Source: Armigeres subalbatus (taxonomy: Eukaryota > Arthropoda > Insecta > Diptera > Culicidae). Taken from it: a stretch of 64,000 bases of DNA. Every line of letters begins with the position of its first letter. Position 1 is the first letter of the stretch. The notes under the pieces are model-generated. The model did no database searches, was not told the DNA's origin, and saw only the letters and a program-made list of their open reading frames with translations. Positions 35,840 through 45,978 of the stretch are shown here, piece after piece. Where the stretch lies: NCBI RefSeq assembly GCF_024139115.2, contig NC_085140.1, positions 101,072,988-101,136,987 on the forward strand, written 5' to 3'. The position numbers and the translations under genes are program-made.

Positions 35840-37020
35840 CTAAGAACTCCTTAAATGTAGCTGTGACGGCAAGAAACGCCAATAATTACGGAGGCATCTT
35901 TCATACGTTGCGTTAGAGGCCCTGCTATATTCTGCCCTGGGAGCTGCGGATAGAGTCAAAACAATTGTCAAAAAATCTCCAAAGCAAGCTGTCAAAAAGT
36001 ATCCATCGCATCGAGAGACTTTTTGAGCCTTCTGAGCGCAGACGAGAGAGTACACGTGTAAATCAACTCATACTAAATGTAGTTTATTTCTAACAAAACT
36101 CAATTATTTGGTGTAATTTCAAACCTATTGAGGAATTTTTATAAGTGAACAGCATGATTTAATTTTACGATCGGCACAATAATTTATGTAATGCAGTGAA
36201 TCGACGAATTCAATGTGAAAAAATCGTAGCGTGTACATTGAACACTGAGAGGAAATTTGCGGGTTTCAAGCAAAATATTTTGAAAATTAGAATCAATCGA
36301 GTCCGCGGCTCCCATATTCTGCCCACTGGGTACCTAACTGACATAGCGATAACAGTAGATAATGATTCAGCGCGAATAGAAGGAATGATAAAAACCAACG
36401 TCGTGATTTGTTGCTATCATATAGATTCACTTCAAGTTGATTTGATATTCGGAAAATTAACTAAATATTGAGAATAATTTAGTACATATATTGGAATAAC
36501 CCGTTTCTTCTGAGTGTGAGCTACAACTCACTATAGTAGATATCTAATATGCTAAATTAAATTATTGTAACTATTGAAATTCCAGATATCTTAAGTGCAC
36601 CTTGATAACAACGAGTATCTGCTCTCCTGAACTAATAACCTAAAATCTATATACGAACGGGTAAGGTAAACCGAATTGCCTATTAGAAAATAATTAATTA
36701 ATCGCCGTGTACTTAACAACAGTTACAAACTTATAGTAAACCTGCCAGCTAAGAGAGGAATTTAATGAACTCAGATATTTACTGAAGATTTGTAAGTAAT
36801 CACATTGTTTGAGCTAAGCATAAACCTAATCTCGAAATACATTCTAGTTAAAGTTGCCCTGAAACTACGGTTCCGCTGCTAAAAAATTCAGTCCGAACAG
36901 TAGCATTTGTGAGAAAATCACGTTGATACAGTGAGGAGGAACGTGGGGAGGAGCATCTGATTTATTTTACCACGTGGATGGCCAACAGGGTACCCGTGTT
37001 CCCGTGTATTTTTATAACTT
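35840..37020. other. Unassigned interior stretch
   Basis: No recognised gene. An internal GGATGGCCAACAGGGTACCC copy of the terminal motif lies near 36970-37000. Confidence 0.35.
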
Positions 37021-37057
37021 TAACAATATTCAACCGATTTAGATAATTTTGACAGTT

Positions 37058-37290
37058 CGGCACCAACATTTCAAAAGGGCGAAACTGCTTTTGTAAACAA
37101 GAGCTTCTCACGTCGCTGGTGGACTAATTTGAACCCACCCACAACATCCAGCACCATTGATTGATAGAAGAGGATTCGCTGCTTCCATCAGTGGCGTTGG
37201 ATTGCGTGGGTAGGCTCAAATGAGCCCACCAGCGACGTGAGAAGCTCTTGTTTACCAAAGCAGTTTCGCCCTTTTGAAATGTTGATGCCG
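37058..37290. mobile_element. Palindromic MITE
   Basis: The arms are inverted repeats of about 85 bp: CGGCACCAACATTTCAAAAG at the left, mirrored by CTTTTGAAATGTTGATGCCG at the right, through AACAAGAGCTTCTCACGTCG. The short centre holds CATTGATTGATAG. Frames crossing it are spurious. Confidence 0.8.
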
Positions 37291-37329
37291 AGTTTTGGAA
37301 ACAGAAACTCATATACTTTTTGCACATTG

Positions 37330-37690
37330 TCAAGGTTTACAACTTATGTCCATGGTTATACAAGAAATCTTTGAAATAAGGCTTAAGAGTCTACACGCGT
37401 AAACAAAGGACTATCAACAAGGTTCAAATATATTCCATGCTCATTGCGCTTCTTAGAATAGTCGGAGTTCACAGTATAAGTTCTGGGTCTCCAAAAAACC
37501 CTGGGGTAAGGCCTCAGTCATCCAAAAGATCCCAGGAATAATATCTTGCGGTCTGCTAGCGTAACCAAAGGTCTTGTAGCAGTCAGGAAGTTTGTTAATA
37601 TTTTGTACATAAATTACTGTAAATAGTTCGCATAGGATAGATTGTAAGAAAGCCAATCTACAAATTGCCAATAGTTTAGGATAACATATC
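37330..37690 (-). repeat. Diverged satellite units of the 132-bp family
   Basis: TACAAGAAATCTTTGAAATAAGGC, then TCTACACGCGTAAAC, TTCAAATATATTCCATGCTC, TTCACAGTATAAGTTCTGGGTC and a second CTGGGGTAAGGCC follow the order of block 1 at 8340-9430, with about one and a half units recognisable. Confidence 0.75.
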
Positions 37691-39000
37691 CCTTAACATA
37701 GGCAAGCGGGCATTTATCAATCAGCCAGGCTCTCCAAGGTCGAGGCCATTTGTTTTTTGGATAAGGTGGGAGAGGGAAAGCAGCACAACTTTCGTGTCAG
37801 ATTATCCATCGTACCAATAAGGTCACGATCATACACGAAGGGAGTCGGGAAATGACGTTTTTCCGGTTGTGTCCGAGCCCACCTTCCTTGATCTGAGGAT
37901 TCACGGGCTCAATCATTTCGTCCGTGATCATCCAATAAGTTGGAAGTGTCCGCGTTGGTTTAGTAATGTCTCGTTGTGCATAAGTATGTACCCTTAAGTG
38001 ACGTTAAGTGTAATTAATTAATTGAATAATTTGTTCGTTTCATAGTAGGCCAAGATTAAGTGTGCGTTGCAAGATTGTGTGCGGTAGTAGGAAACAATTT
38101 TGAAGTGAAAGGTAAATTGACGTGCTCATAGTGTGATGTTTAGTGCTTGTGCTCATATTGTTCGTCCAGCCAGATTGGCGTGTATTTTCTCACCCGCAGC
38201 AATCACATCGTACCCCAACGCGACATTTCTTCCCGGCGGATGAAACTTTTTTGGCGATCGATCGTCACCTGCCAGAAGCGGACCGATCCGTCGCCACATC
38301 GGTCCGATGGAAGGCCAGGGGACCTCCACGTGGACGAGATCCACCAGCCGGCAAGCAACCGCCATTCCGTTTCGTCGGCTTCATTAAGAAGCGTCATCGC
38401 CGGCGTCAACAAGCCGGGAGCGTCGACCCCACCGGCAGGTCATCGACTGGGTCAGGTTAAGTAAAACCCACAACAAACCGGTGAGTCAGCAAATCTTTTT
38501 TGATCGGAGTGCGGCGTCCGAGGAAGGCTCGCGGAGGAAACGTTTTTTGTGCCAGTCGTAGACTGATGACCCAAATGTGCTGCTAAAGCCGAACCACATT
38601 TCGCGAGTCGCAAAACCCACCGACTATTGCTTGGGTCCGCCATCACGGACCCGTGAAATTCGTGCGTGAGCCCGTTTTGCCACCACCGAAAATTATCGTC
38701 GAGTAGCAGGAGCGCAGGCTAGTTAGCAGCTACGCTGCGCAGAAAATGACGTCACTGTAAACATAAAGCACAGAGCACACAGTCAGAATATAGAGAGAGA
38801 GCTAGGGAAGAGAAAACGCACACAAAATAGGAGATAGACATGAATGGAACGAACACAAATATTAAACGAACGAAACACAAACCCCGAACCGATATGTGCC
38901 CCTGTTAGTATTAAGTTAATAAATATGCTATGTGTTTGCCTCAATAAAATGTTTCTCTGTAGTCCCCCTAGCCATTTGATTGAGTAATTGTGTTTAACGT
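37690..39000 (+). other. GC-rich segment with leader-like features
   Basis: 38140-38470 is GC-rich and has two overlapping 105-residue frames (38143-38460, 38147-38464), basic and Pro/Arg-rich, matching no family I know. An ACCGGTGAGTC splice-donor-like site lies at about 38479-38489, and AATAAA-type signals lie near 38922 and 38944. It could be a non-coding exon or a retroelement leader/LTR; neither is shown. Confidence 0.35.
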
Positions 39001-39439
39001 CACAGCGCGAATTGTTTGTAGTTTCGAGTCCCGTCCTCCAATGTTGAGTTTGACTGTGGGTTGTTTATGTTTCTTCCAGCTTATTAATGGTTGTTGGTGA
39101 GAGGAGAGAGTCTGCCGATGATGAGAGGCGCACTCCCACTTAGAGTGTATTAGGTTCTGGTGGGCTCTCACCGACTCTTTGAGTGTATGGTGTGGCTGTA
39201 CGGTATAGAGGGAAGATAGGGTGGACCCAATTTGGCACTTTTCGTTGTTGCTGGCTGGACCGATCCATAAATCCTTATCGGGAAAATTTAAATGGACTCG
39301 CCTTGAGAGAGTCTCATCCGGGCAAAATAACTTGGGCCGTGGTCTCCTTAATGGAGTGGCGCTTAAGCCACGTGTTTTTTATGACGGATCGCTCCGTGCC
39401 GGCTACAGTCTATCGTGCAAATTCAAAAACGGTACATGC

Positions 39440-39485
39440 TCTTAGTATATAATGCTTTCACAGTATATGTTCCGGGTCATCCAAT
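39440..39485 (-). repeat. Small satellite fragment
   Basis: ATAATGCTTTCACAGTATATG and TTCCGGGTCATCCAA match the order of the 132-bp satellite monomer of block 1. Confidence 0.55.
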
Positions 39486-39489
39486 GACC

Positions 39490-40425
39490 TCTTCTTAAAC
39501 ATGTTTACATTCCAAGAAGCCCTTGTTGTTGTCGTGGACTCCAGGTAGACTACGAACTCCATAGAGTCAAGTTCTGAGGATTGACCTCCGTAATGTAGCC
39601 TGTTATTAAAGAATAATTGTGACCCCTTCTTGATATACGTGTGTATGTCATGTAGTTCTTGTTGTTTTCATGGGTTCCAGATTGATCCAAAGACCTTGAC
39701 TCCATACAGTCAAGGTCTTCGGATCAATCTCCGTAATGGAGGCAGTTATCGAAGAATGAACAAGTTGTGTGACCTCTTCTTAAACATGTTTGCATTCCAA
39801 GTAGTTCTTGTTGTTGTCATTGATTCCAGGTAATCTAAGAACTCTATATAGTCAAGTACTGTTGATCAACCTAAGTAATGGAGTCAGTTATTGAAGAATA
39901 AACAAGTTGTGTGACCCCTTCTTGGTATATATTTGTATTTCATGTAGTTCTTGCTGTTGTCGTGAGTTCCAGGTAGTCTACGAACTCCATATAGTCAAGG
40001 TCTTTGGATCAACATCCGTAGTTGAGGCAGTTGTTAAGGAATAGGCAAGTTCTGTGGCCGCGTCTTGCTATATGATTGCATGAGTAGTTCTTATTGTTGC
40101 CATTGGTTCCATGTAGCCAACGAACTTCATAGAGTCAAGACCTGCTGATCAACCTCCGTGATGGAGCCAATAATTGAAAAATATAACAAGTTGTGCAACC
40201 TCATCTGAGTGAATGTATGCATTCCAAGTAGTTTTTGTTTTTGCCATGGTACTAGGTAGTCTATGAACTCCATACAGGAATGATCTGCAGATCAACCCTC
40301 GAATGGAAGGCTATTGGAATATGTTTGCCTTTCAAGTAGTTCATGTTGCTGTCATTAGCTCTAGGCAGTTATTGAAGAATAAACAAGATGTGAAACCTCA
40401 TCTTGATATATTTGCATTCCAAGTA
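39490..40425 (+). repeat. Degenerate tandem array, about 140 bp period
   Basis: AAGTAGTTCTTGTTGTTGTC-like phrases recur at about 39518, 39654, 39803, 39945, 40085, 40229 and 40336, followed each time by TTCCAGGTAGTCTA, AACTCCATA.AGTCAAG and GATCAACCTCCGTAATGGAG-like blocks. Unit length drifts from 107 to 149 bp. It is a different family from the 132-bp satellite. No credible gene. Confidence 0.85.
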
Positions 40426-40614
40426 GGGGGAAAGACGGCTTTGGCAGGTTTTGTTCTATTATTGTCAGGGGGGTTTTTGTCGACCATATTTTATGAAATT
40501 TGGCCACAATATTCTTTGATATGCAAATAAAGTTTATGCAAATTTGAGAATAGTCAGTCATAAAAAAACCCCTGCCAATAATAGAACAAAACCTACCAAA
40601 GCCGTCATTCCCCC
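40426..40614. mobile_element. TA-flanked MITE, family with the 6189 copy
   Basis: The TIRs include GACGGCTTTGGCAGG and TTTTGTTCTATTATTGTCAG at the left, with the reverse complement at the right; TA at 40424-40425 and 40615-40616. It lies inside the ~140-bp array. Termini are near identical to those at 6189-6355, with a longer centre. Confidence 0.85.
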
Positions 40615-40899
40615 TAGATGTTGTTGTCTTGTTGTTGTTGGTTCCAGGTAGTATACAAACTTCATTCATATCACTAATACGAAGCTGTCTATTCTTTGGA
40701 AATGCAAAATGTGAATAAATTAGAACGACTTCACGCCGAGAACGTAAGGTAAAAAACGGGCTAATATCGCAAAGATCATGTACCATATTGAAATTAGATT
40801 AAAGACCCTCTAGTTCTTCGTGTAAGCCTAGAAGTCTCACTCCATATATTTTTAGGAGAGCCATTAGCACATGCCATAAACACATTTTATTCATGGACC

Positions 40900-41420
40900 A
40901 CAAAAGACAAGTACCAAATTTAAAACAGGCTGATATATCTCTGGTGTAGATCCTAATGCCTTACTTCAGAGTTTTCTTGGATGATCATGAACATTTTAAA
41001 TGGGTGCATTCTATTCTAGGTACCATAAAGGGCATGTATAACTATTCAAATAGGCCGAAAGAACTCTGGTTACGCATGAAGTTCTTGAGGATTGTTCAAG
41101 GGTTCTCTTGGATAATCATGAACATATGCAATGAAAGCGATCTATTCTATGTACCACAAAGGGCATATCCAACTTTTGAAACATTCCGAAAAGTATCTGG
41201 TTACGTGTGAATATCCTGAGGCCTATTCTAGCATTTTCTTGAAAGACCATAAACATATGCAATTGACGTATTCTATTTTATGTACCACAAAGTACCTCTT
41301 TTGAAACAAGCCAAAAGATCTCTGGTTACCCATGCAGATTTGAAGGCCTATTCCAGGGTTTTCTTGGATGACCATGAAAATATGCAATGAAGGCGCTGCT
41401 CTACTCTATGTATCACAAAA
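40900..41420 (+). repeat. Diverged satellite array of the 132-bp family
   Basis: About four units follow the plus-strand monomer order of block 2: CTCTGGTTACGC, a ..GGCCTATTCCAGGG-like block, TTTTCTTGGATGACCATGAA, CATATGCAATGAA and TATGTACCACAAAG. A further partial lies at 41720-41850 (AGAACATATGTTGTG, CATGTACCAC, GGTTACACGTGTAGACC). Confidence 0.8.
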
Positions 41421-42420
41421 CACATAGTTTTAGTTCTAAGCTCCAGAAGGATCTCGAAAAACTTTAAATACTTGAAAATGATGAACGTCTTACTGTGTGT
41501 CATCAAGGATCTACACCCCTTGTGACTTCTTGATTTCTCGGCGTACCAATAACATCTTAAGACTAAAAGTAAGTTAAATATCAAACTTTTTTTACCTAGA
41601 AGATGACAAACTTTTTTTCGCTCCAAATTCCAAATAGGACTCGCTATTTTTACGCTCGAAATCCCAAATAACGCTTCCTCTTTTTACACTCTGATTCCAT
41701 TTACGCTACCCCGTTTTGGACGCAAGAGGAGGTTTTGCAGAACATATGTTGTGATCGTATTATTTTCCAAGGACATTTACCAGCATGTACCACTTTTTAA
41801 ACCAATTGACAGACCTTCGGTTACACGTGTAGACCCTATCCAATATTTTGCGCAGGATAATTGCGCTGAGTGCCTTTTTGACATTCAAGAGATAGAAAAT
41901 ATTTACATATTTCAATCAATGTAGGCCTTGATTCATTAAAACACTTTGGCACTCACTCATCCGGTATCAACAAGACAACAAAATTAATGTCAATTATTTT
42001 ATTTTAATTATTTATGTTATTCGAGGATTTGGTAGTTTTCTTATGCACTTTTGTAATTATTTTATTTTATCTTCTAGCAATAACTGCAAGTTTACAGATA
42101 TTCTTCTGCTTAGTGGTGGCTTAGTGGTGGAATATGGCTTTTATATATGATACCTCTAAGCATCATACCGTTTACCTTTAGGTTTGAGCATGATACATGA
42201 AACAGATGCTGTGAGTGTAGAATTAATAATAAAATGGCAATTATGCTCCCTTTTCTAGAATATATGTATTTCAAAATGTGATTACGACTCTTACGTAACC
42301 CTTACGAGAACCCTTTAATGGTTTGTCAATTGTGACAGGGCTGAGGTTCAGTAAGTTTCGCACAGTATAAGTGGTCTGCTTGAGGTGAAAGAATGTTGGA
42401 TTGTTGAAAATATGAGAATA
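41420..42420. other. Unassigned stretch
   Basis: Apart from the satellite partial at 41720-41850, no gene or clear repeat. The 92-residue minus frame at 41348-41626 is unrecognised. Confidence 0.35.
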
Positions 42421-42781
42421 TCAATTTATGGGAACACGGGTTCCCTGTCGGCCATCCACGTGTGTTTTTTTGTTGGCCGCATAAGGGTTAAACACGTTTT
42501 TCTTAAACACGTCCATACAACAGGTGTCCATCTTCAAATGCATATCTATTTACCTTCTAAACTATTGTAAGCTTGTTATCTGTTAGTCGCTGTCATTAGA
42601 ATAAAATGCAATTTTTATGATACTTGTCAACTATAACAGGAGAGCGATGTCAAAATATTTATTTTATATGATATATACGTTCCGGGATTTACCCGCCTTT
42701 TTGTATTTTTTTACTTCCAATTTTTACCCACCTTGACCAAAGATTTATTCTAGTTTTTCGCTATAACATAAATAAAAAATT

Positions 42782-45259
42782 TCATACCTCCATTATTTGC
42801 AAGCAAATACGGGCACGCTAGCGAGGAGAGAAGCTTTTTCACAGACGGGTCAAAAATGGATGACTCCTCTGGTTTCGGTGTTTTTAACGTTTTTCATAGC
42901 GCCTACTTTAAGCTTAAAGTGCCTTGTTCCGTGTATACTGGTGAGCTAGCAGCTAGACACTATTCTCTCGAGCAAATCGCATCCCTACCTCCTGACCACT
43001 TTTTCATCTTCACCGACAGTCTAAGTTCCTTGGAGGCTGTTCGGTCAATGAAACCGATGAAGCATTCAGCGTATCTTCTTAACGGGATACGGAAAGCTTT
43101 GAATGCTTTATCAAAACGGTCTTACACAATCACCATGGCTTGGGTCCCTTCTCATTGCTCGATCCCGGGAAATGAGGAAGCGGGCTCTTTGGCTAAGGTG
43201 GGCGCTATGAAAGGTGATATTTACGTTCGGAAAATCACCTTCGATGAATTTTTCACATTAGTTCGTCAGGAAACCTTGAACAGCTGGCAACAGAAATGGA
43301 CAAATGGGGAGTTGGGTATATGGCTGTTTTCAATTCGCCCGCAGGTGTCGAAGCGTCCATGGTTCAAACAATTGAATATGGGACGAGACTTCATTCGAAC
43401 CATGTGTCGTCTAATGTGAGACTATCTTAGACTTACGGGATTGCTCTCAAGCCTCAAGGCGGATCAACAACTCCCGGTTAATAGCTCAGTAACATGAGAC
43501 CCCTGAACTGTGTCGCAGGGCCGGCATGCTACTGGGTAATTCGGAGGGGCTACGCGGAACAACGGGTGTAGAAACTGCGAAGTAATTTAAATATTGCACT
43601 TGTGTAATGGAATTGTGTTGTTGGGTATGACTATGGACGTTTATTGACAAAATCTAATTAGTAGGATAACTTTTTAATTGGACTATTGTGGGTTTGATTT
43701 GTTCGGGGTGATTATCCGTTGTTCGGTACGTACCGGGGGTTTTTCTGGACGACGATGGCGAGCGCTCGCAGCAGAAGGTGAGTTGGTTGTTGACGACGGC
43801 TTGGTAGGAAGATGGCGGGTTGGTAGCTTGACCGACTCGGGACGATGGCGGGGTCGCGGGATGCCTCGATTGGTCGAGATGGCGGCTTGCCACTCTCTGG
43901 ACGCTATCGATGAAGCTTCGGCGTGCCCTTCGTTGACTCAATCGACGGACCACGGACGAGACCGTATTGTCCGCACCGAGAAGGGTACTCTCCGGCGGAA
44001 CTGTGCCGGAAATCCTTTGTGATTAGACCAAGTTCCAACGCGGACGTTGACTCAGTCGATCGTGCTGCGTGAGGTCGCTAATCTAGCGAATTATACAAAC
44101 GAACAAAAGGTCCTACGGACCAGAATAGTTTTAAAACTCTTCCTCCAGGCTTTTCTGGTAGTCCTAGTTACCTGAACGAACTATAAGGGGCCACAAGATG
44201 TCGTTCACTTCTATTTAAAAATCACTGAGGCACTATAGAGGCACTCTCACTCACGGCTTACTTGCACGGACGCCAGTTTGCTAATGAGCAATTATCTTTA
44301 CCCCAGAGGTATGCAGACCTTTTCCTTTTCCATGGAGTTTTCCCGCCCAATCGTCCATACTTCCATTGTCCTTATTCACTCCTTCCATGTCGACCAACAT
44401 GTCCTTCTCCCCCTTTTACCACAGTAGACCAACATGACCCATTCAATCCTTCTTTAATTGGTTTTACAATTCTCACATTAACATTTTTCACATTACAAAT
44501 TAATAACAATGTTTACACAACTAACTTTTACATTTGATTTTCGACTAATCCTACTTATTTTACACAATTTATATTAAACAAACACAACAGTTTCTAAACA
44601 AGACACAAATTGAAATTAAATCTAAGAGATATGTAACTGAACGGTTACAAATGCCCAATCACTACACTTTAAATGCACATCTTTTCAGGGTGGGGCTCTC
44701 GGAAGGAAATCTCTGTGTTTGCGGCGAGGATTATCAGGACATCGATCATGTCGTGTGGGCGTGCGAGGAGTATCGTGGCCCCAGATCTGCGTTAACTGAA
44801 TATCTCCGGGTCCGAGGAAAACAACCAAAGTCTATTAGGGAAGTGTTGTCGGGCCTTGATTTCGAGTACATGTCCCTGGTCCACTGTTGTTCCCCATTAC
44901 GAATGTCTTCCTCTTGTTGTCCATTTCAATGCCTGTGGTTAATCCCTTCCGTAAGTATTCCTCTCGTTGTTGTCTCCCAAAAAAAAATTTTTTTTAATCC
45001 CGTTACCGATGCGAAACATCGCGAAGAATGTCAACTTTGTGAGCATCAGCATCGTAATTACTTAAGTACTCTAAAATCCTTTCCTTTCCTACTGTATTAT
45101 TGTATTCCCTAACCTCGACCAAACCGCGAGTCTTTCGGTTCCCCAAAACTAACACTATGAATAAGAATCAAGAAAAGCATTGTAAAACTTGATTTCGGCT
45201 CAGTAACGCTTCACGGCAAATGAGCCTTCCAAATAAACGAAAGATTAATAAAAAAAAAA
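42782..45259 (+). pseudogene. I-type non-LTR retrotransposon, 5'-truncated, RNase H and C-terminal Zn knuckle
   Basis: The copy starts within the ORF2 region leading to RNase H (LFASKYGHASEERSFFTDG). RNase H acidic positions seen: Asp in FFTDGS (about 42844), Glu in YTGELAA, Asp in IFTDSLS; the last block reads GNEEAGSLAK, with Gly where the family usually has Asp. The frame runs to CRLM at 43416, is split by a 1233-bp insertion, and resumes at 44654 with PNHYTLNAHLFRVGLSEGN and a Cys/His knuckle (CVCGED...H....C) before frame decay after about 44900. The 3' end has AATAAACG near 45234 and an A-rich tail. The 14-bp direct repeat ATAAATAAAAAATT (42768-42781, 45260-45273) marks the insertion. 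Dead copy. Confidence 0.88.
43417..44649. mobile_element. Probable solo LTR, 1233 bp
   Basis: The insertion begins TG (TGAGACTATC, 43417) and ends CA (AACGGTTACA, 44649), with a 4-bp duplication AATG (43413-43416, 44650-44653). Removing it with one AATG joins CTA ATG to CCC AAT in the RNase H/knuckle frame of the I-type element, so the borders are exact to the base. TG..CA ends and a 4-bp TSD fit a Ty3/gypsy or BEL-type LTR. The frames inside (43654-43953 minus, 43678-44022 plus) are shadows of GC-rich LTR sequence. A complete small element other than a solo LTR is not excluded. Confidence 0.75.
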
Positions 45260-45300
45260 ATAAATAAAAAATTAATATGGTTGAAAGATTCTTTCCCAAG

Positions 45301-45821
45301 ATGCTTCCCTTGAAGGTTGTATGAGCATGAGCATTATGACCGCACAATTCGTAGTTGCTATATCTGAAGTAATAACGGCGCCGGCCACGTCCTTACGGTC
45401 ATATAGGAAGGGAAGGATTGTTAGTCCGACTCTCGTTGCTACTAGTGATCGAGTATACCTCTGCATCTCCACGATTGTCTTGGGATAGGATATCGTTTTA
45501 GTTACAAAGGATAATTTATCTGGATTCACTTCGGGACTATGGGATGGGAAATAACACTCTCGCTGTCTTAAAATTTCACTTTCTGATTTATTCACTCACC
45601 CGCGTAAAACAGAACAAAAATACGACGGCCGGCCGATCGTTTTGCCTTCCGGACAAAGCAAAACTAAACTTCGACGACCGGTCGATCCACTTACTGGAGA
45701 AACACGACCAGACAAGAAACAAACTTTCACTTTCTGATTTATTAACTCACCCGCACAAAGCAGAACAAAATTACGGCGACCGGCCGATCGTTTTGCATTT
45801 GCTTCCCTTCAAGATTGTGCC
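45301..45821 (+). mobile_element. Interspersed non-coding element with about 20-bp TSD, copy 2
   Basis: It starts ATGAGCATGAGCATTATGAC after GCTTCCCTTGAAGGTTGT, contains the GGCGCCGGCCACGTCC head, then two modules about 158 bp apart beginning CTTTCTGATTTATT and ending CCGATCGTTTTGC. The right flank repeats the target as GCTTCCCTTCAAGATTGT (about 45797-45820). No coding frame. Long target duplications point to an RNA-mediated (non-LTR/SINE-type) insertion. Confidence 0.65.
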
Positions 45822-45978
45822 TATAAAAAGAATAATTTGTAAGTATTTTTTCCACAACCTCATACCATGAAAATGGCCAACCACTGCTCCATTATTAGCA
45901 TTTGTCAATAAAAATCAACGACTCAGTAAAATTTGATTCTAGGTTGAATAGATTCGACTGAAAATGTAAAAAAATTGG

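Larger units (their letters stand above)
35742..42487. mobile_element. Possible piggyBac-type composite with TTAA ends
   Basis: CCCTTATGCGGCC begins at 35742 directly after TTAA (35738-35741), and its reverse complement ends at 42487 directly before TTAA (42488-42491). TTAA targets and CCCTT ends are the piggyBac pattern. The neighbouring motif GACAGGGTACCCGTGTTCC (35754) recurs in inverted form near 42431 and once more in plus orientation near 36982. No transposase is visible in between, and the interior contains several other repeats, so the ends may belong to separate copies. Confidence 0.4.

Noticed and set aside
38143..38464. Two overlapping 105-residue frames in a GC-rich island
   Set aside because: Both frames are open because GC-rich sequence lacks stops; neither resembles a family, and no good start context or splice partner could be confirmed.
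43654..44022. Overlapping plus and minus frames of about 100 residues
   Set aside because: They lie inside the probable solo LTR, are GC-rich and mutually antisense.
43417..44649. Possibility that the insertion is an intron of the I-type element
   Set aside because: The ends are TG..CA with an AATG duplication rather than GT..AG, and I-type elements have no intron here.
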